A stretch of DNA of 64,000 nucleotides from Carnobacterium maltaromaticum DSM 20342 (GTDB lineage Bacteria; Bacillota; Bacilli; Lactobacillales; Carnobacteriaceae), in assembly GCF_000744945.1 (NCBI RefSeq), contig NZ_JQMX01000001.1, positions 1,798,001 through 1,862,000 of the forward strand, in the 5' to 3' direction. Within the stretch, counting starts at the first letter, position 1; every line of letters starts with the position of its first letter. Below the pieces are notes generated by a model, which saw only the letters and a list, made by a program, of their open reading frames with translations, searched no databases and was not told the origin of the DNA. The position numbers and the translations under genes were made by a program. Positions 26,487 through 34,698 of the stretch are shown here, in pieces.

Positions 26487-28133
26487 TTATGAATTTTGTT
26501 TAGCAAAGACTTTCCCTAACTGAACTAATAAATCAGGTGAATCTTGTTTTCCCATAACAACTTCAATCCATTGTAATCGAGTTGTATCTTGACGAGCTTG
26601 GCTCATAGCTGCCACTAATTCTTCTTCAGTAGTGACTTTATAGGTCGCAACATTTCCTTTATTTCCACCAAATACATAAGGTAAATTTTGATAATCCCAC
26701 ATAGGAATATCATTATAAAGCTCATTAGGACCATGAATTTCTCGTTCAACTGTATAACCATCATTATTGATTACAAATACAATTGGAGTTAATTTTTCTC
26801 TAAATGTCATACCTAACTCTTGAATTGTCAGTTGCAAGGAACCATCCCCAATAAACAATAAATGACGACTTGCAGGATTGGCAATTTGGCTACCTAACAT
26901 AGCAGGGAAAGTATATCCTATCGATCCCCACAATGGTTGACCAATAAATTTCATTTTAGATTTTAAAGGAACTAATGATGCTCCAAAAAAAGAGGTTCCT
27001 TGTTCTGCAACTAAAGTATCCCCATTGCTTAAATATTTTTCGACGAATTTCCAAAAATTATTTTGAGTTAAATTTGAAGCTTTTGCTTCTATATCCGCTA
27101 CTCTTTCAACTTGCTTAATTTCACCTGTATAACCTAGATAATTCAAAGAATTTAACCCATTCACAAATTGAGCAAAGGCAACAGGCTTCATTATTTCACC
27201 ATAAAAAGAAACTTCATCGCTGCCCACAGAAATCACTTGTCTATCTTCAAAATCATAGCTAAAACCAGCTGTAGCTGAATCTGTTAATTTCGCTCCTATA
27301 ATTAAAATTAAATCGGCTTTTTCAACGCGTTCTTTAATGCTTTCAGCCGTAGGTGCACCTGTATAAACGCCAATGAAATGCGCATCTTCTTCATCAAAAC
27401 CACCTTTGCCAAAAGGCAAAACAGTCACAGGTAAATTAAATTTTTTGACAAAATCGGCCAATGCGCTCTCTAGATGAAAACTTGCAATTTCATTTCCAAT
27501 TAAAACTACTGGATTTTTAGAATCTTGTAACGCTTTTTCAATTTTATTTAAGACTAAAGTTGTTTCCTCTTCCACTTTTTTGGATTCTTCCATTAAAGGT
27601 TTAAGTGGTTTTTCAGCTACTACCTCAGCTACATCAATTGCTAAATTAATATAAACTGGGCATCTTTCAGTAACTGCAATCCGCAAAACTCGATCAATTT
27701 CAGCTAGGGCATTATCAGCTGTTAAGTGAGCAATCGCTCCATTAATTTCTGTCTGCATTTTTTCAAAGTGATCAAAACGACCATCCCCTAAGGTATGATG
27801 AACTAATTTATGACTATTTTGAACAGCCGTTGTAGGAGTTCCAACAATTTGAACTACAGGAACTTTTTCAGCATAACTCCCTGCTGTTCCATTAGCTGCA
27901 CTTAATTCGCCAACTCCAAATGTTGTCACTAACGCTGCTATTCCTTTTGTTCGAGCGTATCCATCTGCTGCATAAGCCGCATTTAGCTCATTGGCATTTC
28001 CGATCCAATTAAGTTCTTTATGAGTCATTACATGATCTAAAAATTTCAAATTATAATCCCCAGGAACTCCAAAAATATCTCTAATTCCTAATTCAGTCAA
28101 TCGGTCTAACAAATAATTTCCAACAGTGTACAT
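26487..28133 (-). CDS. kivD: Branched-chain alpha-keto acid decarboxylase
   Basis: Thiamine-diphosphate enzyme of 548 residues, the same length as Lactococcus KivD and very similar along its whole length as I recall that protein (EQGTSFFGASLVPLKSK, FIGQPLWGSIGYTFPA, NNDGYTVEREIHGPN). The ThDP-binding motif starts at GDGS and ends NNDGYT. It converts keto acids such as ketoisocaproate to aldehydes, e.g. 3-methylbutanal, the malty aroma of C. maltaromaticum. Pyruvate or indolepyruvate decarboxylase are alternative activities. The divergent marR gene shares its promoter region. Confidence 0.93.
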   Translation of the reverse strand: MYTVGNYLLDRLTELGIRDIFGVPGDYNLKFLDHVMTHKELNWIGNANELNAAYAADGYARTKGIAALVTTFGVGELSAANGTAGSYAEKVPVVQIVGTPTTAVQNSHKLVHHTLGDGRFDHFEKMQTEINGAIAHLTADNALAEIDRVLRIAVTERCPVYINLAIDVAEVVAEKPLKPLMEESKKVEEETTLVLNKIEKALQDSKNPVVLIGNEIASFHLESALADFVKKFNLPVTVLPFGKGGFDEEDAHFIGVYTGAPTAESIKERVEKADLILIIGAKLTDSATAGFSYDFEDRQVISVGSDEVSFYGEIMKPVAFAQFVNGLNSLNYLGYTGEIKQVERVADIEAKASNLTQNNFWKFVEKYLSNGDTLVAEQGTSFFGASLVPLKSKMKFIGQPLWGSIGYTFPAMLGSQIANPASRHLLFIGDGSLQLTIQELGMTFREKLTPIVFVINNDGYTVEREIHGPNELYNDIPMWDYQNLPYVFGGNKGNVATYKVTTEEELVAAMSQARQDTTRLQWIEVVMGKQDSPDLLVQLGKVFAKQNS

Positions 28134-28195
28134 AAAAATCCTCCTACTACTAATTTTGTATCCTTGAAACTCACTTTATCTGCTTTACGTTTTGT

Positions 28196-28224
28196 AGTAT
28201 AAACCTCTCAAGAAAATAAGTCAA
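28196..28224 (-). promoter_or_regulatory. Promoter of kivD
   Basis: TTGACT (28224-28219), 17-base spacer, TATACT (28201-28196). The -35 lies within the left arm of the palindrome at 28215-28239. Confidence 0.85.
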
Positions 28225-28239
28225 CAAGATTGACCTATT
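28215..28239. promoter_or_regulatory. Palindromic operator between kivD and marR
   Basis: Arms AATAAGTCAA and TTGACCTATT (one mismatch) around 5 bases. It covers the kivD -35 and lies upstream of the marR -10, a typical place for autoregulating MarR proteins. Confidence 0.7.
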
Positions 28240-28264
28240 TATTTTTTTATAACAATAATTGTGC

Positions 28265-28270
28265 TATACT
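28265..28270 (+). promoter_or_regulatory. -10 box of marR gene
   Basis: TATACT, about 50 bases before the start codon; the -35 region is a poor T-run. Confidence 0.5.
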
Positions 28271-28319
28271 AACATCATGAATAATCGGTTTTACTTTTAA
28301 AGCCATAGGGGGAATTTCA

Positions 28320-28772
28320 ATGGAGCAAGAAGATATTAATTTTGATAAAAATTTGGCACTTTTTTATTTTGCCTATCGAGCATTTAGTAAAACTTCTGAT
28401 GAATTAGTCGGAAAATACGGCATTACAAAAGTACACCGTCGAATTTTATTTTTTGTTCATCGTTTTCCAGGATTAACAATTAAAGAGCTTTTAATTGTAT
28501 TAGATATATCCAAACAAGCATTGAATCGTCCAATGCAAGAACTAACCGAATTAGGATGGATTGAGAAAAAATCTCATGAAACCGATAAACGCAGCAAAAA
28601 AATTTACCTTACTGAATCTGGATTAGCTATTGATCAGCAAATTAGCCAAGCTCAGAATGACAAGATGAAATTATTATTTAAGGAATCTGGTGACCCATTA
28701 GGAACAAACTGGACAAAAGTCATGACACTTTATGCAAAAGAGACAGGCATTCCTTTAATTGATCAAATTTAA
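28320..28772 (+). CDS. MarR-family transcriptional regulator
   Basis: Winged-helix regulator of 150 residues. The DNA-binding part is about residues 30-105: LTIKELLIVLDISKQALNRPMQELTELGWIEKKSHETDKRSKKIYLTESG, with the recognition helix ISKQALNRPMQEL and the wing DKRSKK. It is divergent from kivD and separated by a region containing one clear palindrome, so it probably controls kivD and itself. Ligand unknown; a keto acid or aldehyde would fit the context, but that is a guess. Confidence 0.9.
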   Translation: MEQEDINFDKNLALFYFAYRAFSKTSDELVGKYGITKVHRRILFFVHRFPGLTIKELLIVLDISKQALNRPMQELTELGWIEKKSHETDKRSKKIYLTESGLAIDQQISQAQNDKMKLLFKESGDPLGTNWTKVMTLYAKETGIPLIDQI

Positions 28773-28774
28773 TA

Positions 28775-28819
28775 AAAAAAGCTTCACACCCATTTTTACA
28801 AAAGGTGTGAAGCTTTTTA
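28775..28819. terminator. Terminator after marR gene
   Basis: AAAAGCTTCACACC / GGTGTGAAGCTTTTT with a 13-base loop. Confidence 0.92.
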
Positions 28820-28831
28820 GTTCAATTCAAA

Positions 28832-28865
28832 TAAAAAAAACTTAGACATTTCTGTCTAAGTTTTG
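28832..28865. terminator. Terminator after cold-shock gene
   Basis: AAAACTTAGACA / TGTCTAAGTTTT, reading with a T-run on the minus strand. Confidence 0.88.
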
Positions 28866-28886
28866 AATAAACATAATTAATTAAAA

Positions 28887-29087
28887 TTAAGCTTTAGTTA
28901 CGTTTACAGCTTGTGGTCCACGGTTGCCTTCTTCAGTATCAAACTCAACAGCTTGACCTTCGTCTAAAGATTTGAATCCGTCTCCTTGGATAGCTGAAAA
29001 GTGTACGAATACGTCTCCGCCGTCTTCACTTTCAATAAAACCGAATCCTTTTTCTGCGTTAAACCATTTTACGTTACCTTTTGTCAT
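28887..29087 (-). CDS. cspA: Cold-shock protein CspA family
   Basis: Single-domain RNA/DNA-binding beta-barrel of 66 residues with RNP1 (KGFGFI) and RNP2 (VFVHF) motifs. It melts RNA secondary structure at low temperature. The start is the ATG of MTKGNVKWF, preceded by GGAGGAAAC; a longer frame upstream covers only the leader. The leader of about 100 bases is typical of cold-shock mRNAs, which switch structure with temperature. Confidence 0.95.
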   Translation of the reverse strand: MTKGNVKWFNAEKGFGFIESEDGGDVFVHFSAIQGDGFKSLDEGQAVEFDTEEGNRGPQAVNVTKA

Positions 29088-29308
29088 AATATGTTTCCTC
29101 CTTGTGATGTTGCTAAATTTTTTATAGTTCTTGAATGGCACTTGGAAGAAGTTCATAAAACAACAAAAACCAAAATAATCCGATACAAAAATCAATAAAC
29201 TAACTATAACATGGATTTCTTAAATATGCAAACAATACTCTACTATTCTTTCATTATTTTACAAATTCTTTTTAAAATCGACTAAATAACTCATTTATTG
29301 TCTTTTTT

Positions 29309-29695
29309 TTAACTAAAAACTAAAATTTCTTCAACAACAACAGAATCAGACAAGGATTGGATGACTGTGCAATGTTTGGCGATTAATTTCAAACCGCGAG
29401 TTGCTCGCTCTCTTGCTCCTTCATCAATCGTCACCTTAAATTGAATATTTATTTTTGTCACTGGATGAACAGTTCCTTCTGATGCAGTTTCATAATCAAA
29501 TTCAACTCCATGAAGTTGGTACGCAATATTGGAATTTTCTAAAACACTTTGATACACATATGTGCTGCATGCTGCCACACTTGCTACCATTGTTTGGACT
29601 GGTGAAAACCCCACTTCTTTCTTTAGTACCCAATTCCCATTTCTATGCACTAACTCGAGACCATTCTCATCTTCAATTAATTCCAACTTTTCCAA
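29309..29695 (-). CDS. OsmC-family protein
   Basis: Small cytoplasmic protein of 128 residues of the OsmC/Ohr fold. Two cysteines sit in the family positions, one in VAACSTYVYQ (near 43) and one in AKHCTVIQSL (near 109). Members reduce organic hydroperoxides with these cysteines; this subgroup (YhfA-like) is poorly characterised. It stands alone. Confidence 0.85.
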   Translation of the reverse strand: MEKLELIEDENGLELVHRNGNWVLKKEVGFSPVQTMVASVAACSTYVYQSVLENSNIAYQLHGVEFDYETASEGTVHPVTKINIQFKVTIDEGARERATRGLKLIAKHCTVIQSLSDSVVVEEILVFS

Positions 29696-29761
29696 CCCCT
29701 TTCTCTCTATCTTTAGTTTACTTATTTTTATTAAATTAGCAACTTAGAATGCTCTAGATAA

Positions 29762-29803
29762 CAAAAAGGCTAGCGTAAAATCTGGTCTGCTAGCCTTTTT
29801 GCG
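29762..29803. terminator. Terminator after ABC exporter genes
   Basis: AAAAAGGCTAGC / GCTAGCCTTTTT around a 14-base loop. Confidence 0.92.
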
Positions 29804-29810
29804 CATGTAT

Positions 29811-31592
29811 CTATATTTCTTTTAATAAATCAAATTGAGATTGGTATAACTGATAATAATAGCCTTTCTCTGCCATTAATTCATCATGACTACCTGCCTC
29901 TTGAACCGTTCCTTGATCAATATAAAAGATTCTTGAGCTATTTTTAATGGTAGATAAGCGATGGGCAATAATAAATGAAGTTCGGCCTTCTAGCAACTTA
30001 TCTAAACCATCCTGTAACAATGTCTCTGTTTTTGTATCAATACTTGAAGTCGCTTCATCTAAAATTAATATTTTGGGATCAGCTAACAAAGCTCGTGCAA
30101 AAGAAATTAATTGTCTTTGTCCTGCAGACAATGTACTACCACGTTCTTTTACAGCCGTGTGGTATCCTTCTTTTAAATCAACAATAAAATCATGAGCCCG
30201 AACAACCTTGGCAGCGGCAATCACTTCTTCTTCGGTTGCATCTAATTTTCCATAACGAATATTGTCTAGAATAGTTCCTGAAAAAATAAATGTGTCTTGT
30301 AGCATAACACCCATTTGTTTCCTCAAAGAATGTAATGTCACTCGTCTGATATCCACACCATCAATTAAAATTTCGCCTTCGTTGATATCATAAAAGCGGC
30401 TTAACAAATTAATGACGGTCGTCTTACCAGCTCCAGTCGGCCCAACTAAAGCAATTGACTCACCCGGTAAAACATGAAATGAAATATCTTTTAAAATATC
30501 TTTGCCTTCTTCATATCTGAAGGTTACATGACGAAAACGGACGTCACCCTTAATTGGGGGCAATTCAAATGCGTCTGGTGCATCTTTAATATCTGGTTCT
30601 ACATCCAATGTTTCAAAAATTCTTTCTAAATAGGCTGTTGCTGTAATTAATGAATTATAAAAATTCCCAATATTAATGACTGGATTCCAAAAATTATTTA
30701 CATAACCTATGAAAGCGATTAATGTACCGGTTGAAACCTCGACACCTAAGCCTCGGATTCCCACGAAATAAATTAGACAGGTCGTAATCACAGCGATATT
30801 TTGAACACCCGGCCATAAAAGAAATTGAACTTTTACAGCATGCATCCAAGAAGAGCGATATTCATTGCTAACCTCTGAAAAAATTTTGTAATTCTCATCT
30901 TCCCTAGAAAATGATTGTGTTACTTTAATTCCAGCAATACTTTCATGAATATACGCATTTAGATTCGATTGCTTGTTGCTTAAAACTTGATAGGCTTTTC
31001 GTTGTTTATTTTTAATGATCATTACAAAAATGAATAAAACTGGTAACAAAGCCAAGCTATACAGCGTTAATTTAAAGTCAATCGCAAACATAAAAATCAA
31101 CGTAATGACCACACTAATCACATCTGAAATTAAATTAATTAATCCATTTGAAAGCAAATCACTTAATGTGTTAATATAATTCACTACTCGGATCAAGATT
31201 TTCCCATGTGGTCGGCTGTCAAAATAAGAGAATGGCAATTTTTGTAAATGTTCAAAAATATCTGAACGCATATCTTTAAGCATATCTTGACCGATTAACG
31301 TAATGGATTGGATTCGATACCGCATACACCAACCAGTTACAAATACTGAGACTATAAAAGCAACAGCTAACCAACCTAACAATGTCATATTTTTATTTGG
31401 AATTACATCATCAATAACTAATTTAGTAAAATAAGGTCCTAGCATTGTCGCAATATTTGCAATTAAAATGACAAACAATGTAGTTAGCATTGGTTTTTTA
31501 TAAGGTTTTACATATTGAAATAAGCGTTGATAGTGTTCTTTATTAAACTCTTGTTCTAATTCTTCATCGACATCAAATTTATTTCTAGCCAT
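29811..31592 (-). CDS. ABC exporter half-transporter with canonical site, BmrD/YheH-like
   Basis: Fused permease-ATPase of 593 residues: six membrane segments in residues 30-320, then an ATP-binding domain with Walker A GPTGAGKTT, signature STLSAGQRQL and Walker B LILDEATS carrying the catalytic Glu. The start overlaps the stop of its partner, so both subunits are made in equal amounts. Heterodimers of this kind (BmrCD, LmrCD) export drugs and other amphiphiles; the natural substrate here is unknown. Confidence 0.9.
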   Translation of the reverse strand: MARNKFDVDEELEQEFNKEHYQRLFQYVKPYKKPMLTTLFVILIANIATMLGPYFTKLVIDDVIPNKNMTLLGWLAVAFIVSVFVTGWCMRYRIQSITLIGQDMLKDMRSDIFEHLQKLPFSYFDSRPHGKILIRVVNYINTLSDLLSNGLINLISDVISVVITLIFMFAIDFKLTLYSLALLPVLFIFVMIIKNKQRKAYQVLSNKQSNLNAYIHESIAGIKVTQSFSREDENYKIFSEVSNEYRSSWMHAVKVQFLLWPGVQNIAVITTCLIYFVGIRGLGVEVSTGTLIAFIGYVNNFWNPVINIGNFYNSLITATAYLERIFETLDVEPDIKDAPDAFELPPIKGDVRFRHVTFRYEEGKDILKDISFHVLPGESIALVGPTGAGKTTVINLLSRFYDINEGEILIDGVDIRRVTLHSLRKQMGVMLQDTFIFSGTILDNIRYGKLDATEEEVIAAAKVVRAHDFIVDLKEGYHTAVKERGSTLSAGQRQLISFARALLADPKILILDEATSSIDTKTETLLQDGLDKLLEGRTSFIIAHRLSTIKNSSRIFYIDQGTVQEAGSHDELMAEKGYYYQLYQSQFDLLKEI

Positions 31593-33339
31593 TTGGTTCC
31601 ACCTCCGTTACATCAAAGTTTCCAAGTTGTTTATTATACACTTCATAATAGTAGCCCTTATATGCCAAGAGCGATTCATGAGTTCCTCGTTCTACAATTT
31701 TCCCATGATCCATAATCAAAATTTCATCTGCATCCTTAACAGAAGATACTCGATGTGCAATAATAAATGTTGTTTTGTCGACAGTAATCTGATCTAGTTC
31801 TCCTTGAATCTTTGTCTCCGTCTCCATATCAACAGCTGAAGTTGTATCATCTAAAATTAAAATAGCCGGATTTTTCATTAAAGCTCTGGCTAAAGAAATT
31901 CTTTGCTTCTGTCCGCCAGATAATCCGACACCACGTTCACCAACAACCGTCTCATACCCGTCAGGCATCTTCTCGATAAAATGGTTAGCATCTGCTATGC
32001 GAGCCATACGCTCGATTTCTTGGCTATCTGCGCCTGGTACACCAAATGAAATATTTTCTTCAATCGTATCCGAAAATAAGAATATATCTTGCATTACGAT
32101 CGCAATATGGTCACGTAGTTCACGTACATGCCATTTCTTTGCATCAACGCCATCAATTAAAACAGTTCCAGAGGTAGGATCATAGAAACGTGCAATCAAA
32201 TTAACTAACGTCGATTTTCCTGAACCTGTTTCGCCTAGAATACCAATCGTTTGACCAGGTTCAGCTTTCAAAGAAATATGACTTAGGACTTCTGTTTCTG
32301 GGTCATCATCAAAATGAAAGGACACATCATCAAATTCAACATAGCCTTTTAAAGCTGTTGCAGGTTTTTCAGAGACAATTGGAATCCGAGATTTAGAACC
32401 TAGCATTTCACGAATTTTAAAGGAGGATGCGATAAATCGTTGGACATCATTAATTAACCAACCACTCATGCGCATTGGCATATTTAACATCCACAAAAAA
32501 CCATTAAATGCGACTAAATCCCCTAACGTCATTTGACCAATAATAACAAAGTAGCCACCTAAAACTAAAGTAATTATTGTCAAACTGCTTGCTAATGAAT
32601 CTAAAATTGGTAAATACTGTTTTGATACTTCTGCTGAATCAATATTTCGTTGCTTAAAATCATCATTATGGTGATTAAATTTTTCAATTTCAAATTCTTC
32701 TCTTGTAAATGCTTTAACAACACGATTCCCACTTATATTTTCTTCCACCATTGAATTCAAGCGTGAAAAACTTTCTCTGATTTCATAGAAAATAGGTTGT
32801 GCTTTTTGAGACATTCTCATTGTTAAAAAACCAATTAAAGGAGTAATTGCAACTAAAGCTAACATAAGGCGCCAGTCAATTCTAGCCATCACTACAACGG
32901 CACAAATAAATAATAGTAAATTTTCTAAAATATTGTAAAATACCCATGAAACAAAATGACGAATCGCATCCGTATCGCCAGTCATTCGCGCCATAATATC
33001 TCCAACACGCGTCTGATTAAAAAAATTAAAATCTAGTTCTTGCAATTTCATATACAAATCTTCACGAATTTGAAATAGTGAATTTTGTCCAATCCTTTCA
33101 AATAAAATCTGATAGCTATAACGTAATACTGTTCGAATAAATGTGACACCAATCATGGCACCTAATAATGGCAGTAATAATTCTGATTTCCCTTGATCTA
33201 TGACTTCGTCCACTATCCTTCCACCCAAAAGTGGATACACAATACTTAAAATTGAGGTAATCAATACTAAGGTAGTTGCGAGTATTGTCTTCCATCGATA
33301 GACCTTAGCATATTGCCAAACCCATTTAATGCTTCCCAT
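31585..33339 (-). CDS. ABC exporter half-transporter with degenerate site, BmrC/YheI-like
   Basis: Fused permease-ATPase of 584 residues. Walker A GETGSGKST, signature VGLSGGQKQR, but Walker B reads LILDDTTS, with Asp in place of the catalytic Glu. This matches the degenerate subunit of heterodimeric exporters, in which only the composite site completed by the partner hydrolyses ATP well. First gene of a two-gene operon. Its leader carries a diverged copy of the dispersed structured element. I saw no BmrB-like leader peptide. Confidence 0.9.
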   Translation of the reverse strand: MGSIKWVWQYAKVYRWKTILATTLVLITSILSIVYPLLGGRIVDEVIDQGKSELLLPLLGAMIGVTFIRTVLRYSYQILFERIGQNSLFQIREDLYMKLQELDFNFFNQTRVGDIMARMTGDTDAIRHFVSWVFYNILENLLLFICAVVVMARIDWRLMLALVAITPLIGFLTMRMSQKAQPIFYEIRESFSRLNSMVEENISGNRVVKAFTREEFEIEKFNHHNDDFKQRNIDSAEVSKQYLPILDSLASSLTIITLVLGGYFVIIGQMTLGDLVAFNGFLWMLNMPMRMSGWLINDVQRFIASSFKIREMLGSKSRIPIVSEKPATALKGYVEFDDVSFHFDDDPETEVLSHISLKAEPGQTIGILGETGSGKSTLVNLIARFYDPTSGTVLIDGVDAKKWHVRELRDHIAIVMQDIFLFSDTIEENISFGVPGADSQEIERMARIADANHFIEKMPDGYETVVGERGVGLSGGQKQRISLARALMKNPAILILDDTTSAVDMETETKIQGELDQITVDKTTFIIAHRVSSVKDADEILIMDHGKIVERGTHESLLAYKGYYYEVYNKQLGNFDVTEVEPNG

Positions 33340-33360
33340 ATAAATTCCTCCTAATTATAA

Positions 33361-33457
33361 TATGTTGAACTCGCAGTTTTTACCATGGCAGAAAAATGTC
33401 TCTTTACTTTTTTGGAAAATTGTCTTTTTCTAGAATGGCTTGCGAGTGAAACTAGCC
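33361..33457 (-). repeat. Diverged copy of dispersed structured element, before ABC exporter
   Basis: Outer helix arms ACTCGCA (33369-33375) and TGCGAGT (33441-33447), perfect 7-base pairs; GAAAAA (33391) opposite TTTTTC (33425); small self-complementary TTCTAGAA (33428-33435). On the minus strand it reads GGCTAGTTTC...GAAAAAGAC...TTTTTCTGCCA, in the same order as copy B. The outer arms differ from copies A and B but still pair. Confidence 0.6.
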
Positions 33458-33678
33458 TAAAATCTAACCTTTCATATTCGTTATTATTGTTATAGATTAC
33501 TGGATATAGTTCAAAAAAAGAATGGTCATTTTTATTAATTAAGATGGATAAACTTGTTTATTCTTGCCTAAAATAAAAGAGGACAATTTAAGAGACTTAG
33601 CTTGCCTATTCACATCAAAAAACGAGACATATTCAGTTATATCACCTTCTATTTACCTAGATATATAGACTAGTTCTG
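33458..33678. other. Divergent intergenic region
   Basis: AT-rich spacer between the exporter operon and the AraC-type regulator gene. No gene seen. It should contain the exporter promoter, which I could not place with confidence. Confidence 0.4.
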
Positions 33679-33722
33679 TTGCGGTTCCTCATTTTTTAAC
33701 GTATAATAGAAAGCGCTTGAAA
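33679..33722 (+). promoter_or_regulatory. Promoter and cre-like site of AraC-type gene
   Basis: TTGCGG (33679-33684), 17 bases, TATAAT (33702-33707). AGAAAGCGCTTGAA (33708-33721) at the transcript start matches a cre in 11 of 14 positions, so CcpA control is likely. Confidence 0.7.
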
Positions 33723-33736
33723 GAGGTGAATAGGGG

Positions 33737-34573
33737 ATGTTACAACTAAATACAAAAACATTTAACCCAGAAATTTTATATATCTTTGATTGTTACAATA
33801 ATGGTCCTTCAGAAGGACAACACCACCATCATGACTTTCTCGAATTGTCGATTATTATTGATGGTGCCGTAGATTATGTAATCAATGATGAAACCGTTTT
33901 TTTAGAAAAAGAAACAATACTCTTGTTTAATCCTGGTGTTTATCATCATGAGCGTTATCAAAAAGGAATGGAAAGTACACAAATACACATTGGTTTTCGC
34001 AATTTCGCACTTCAAGGATTTTCACGTGATCATTTTCCTTTTAACACATCTATTCTTCATTTAACAAAATTTAAAACAGAATTTTTTGATGTATGCCAAG
34101 AAATTTTAATGGAAAAAGCCAAAGGTGAAGCGGGATATGACTTGATGTTAAAAGCATTGGTGATGAAATTGATTATCTATATTTTACGTGATGCCGACTC
34201 TAGTCAATTAGAAATCAATGCTCTAAAACTTTCCTATGAAGAGCAAGAAAAGCAAACCATCGTCAATGACATTATTCATTATTTAGAAAATCATCATACA
34301 GAGGAAGTTAGCCTAAGTTCTTTATCTCAAACATTGTATATCAGCCCAACGTATATTTCTCGAGTCTTTAAAGAAGAAACTGGAGAATCACCAATCAATT
34401 ATCTGATTAAATTACGATTAAATCGTGCAAAAGAATTAATGGAAAATGAAAAAGATATCACAGTTAAAGAAGCGGCAAATTTAGTCGGCTATAATGATGC
34501 CTATTATTTTAGCAAGTTATTTAAAAAATATTATGGTTTGCCACCTTCAGCATTTCTAAAACGCACCAGTTAA
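33737..34573 (+). CDS. AraC-family transcriptional regulator with cupin sensor
   Basis: Regulator of 278 residues. Residues 20-100 form a cupin-like sensor (HHHHDFLELSIIIDG... LLFNPGVYHHERY); residues 180-275 carry two helix-turn-helix motifs (SLSSLSQTLYISPTYISRVFKEETG and TVKEAANLVGYNDAYYFSKLFKKYYG). Such proteins usually activate sugar or glycoside genes, and the cre-like site at its promoter fits that. No sugar operon adjoins it; the nearest genes encode an ABC exporter (divergent) and a CLC antiporter. Confidence 0.9.
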   Translation: MLQLNTKTFNPEILYIFDCYNNGPSEGQHHHHDFLELSIIIDGAVDYVINDETVFLEKETILLFNPGVYHHERYQKGMESTQIHIGFRNFALQGFSRDHFPFNTSILHLTKFKTEFFDVCQEILMEKAKGEAGYDLMLKALVMKLIIYILRDADSSQLEINALKLSYEEQEKQTIVNDIIHYLENHHTEEVSLSSLSQTLYISPTYISRVFKEETGESPINYLIKLRLNRAKELMENEKDITVKEAANLVGYNDAYYFSKLFKKYYGLPPSAFLKRTS

Positions 34574-34612
34574 TAAAAAGACTATTTGGTTAGTTTCAAT
34601 AGTCTTTTTTGA
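34574..34612 (+). terminator. Terminator after AraC-type gene
   Basis: AAAAGACTATT / AATAGTCTTTT, T-run follows. Confidence 0.88.
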
Positions 34613-34698
34613 CTTTATCTTACTAATAGAATAATTTGTGGTAAAATAAGATGAATTTGTTCATTCTATTTACTTAGATGGAAAGAAGGAGAATTATC

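Noticed and set aside
34613..34698. Fluoride riboswitch before the CLC gene
   Set aside because: The conserved fluoride aptamer sequences were looked for and not found.
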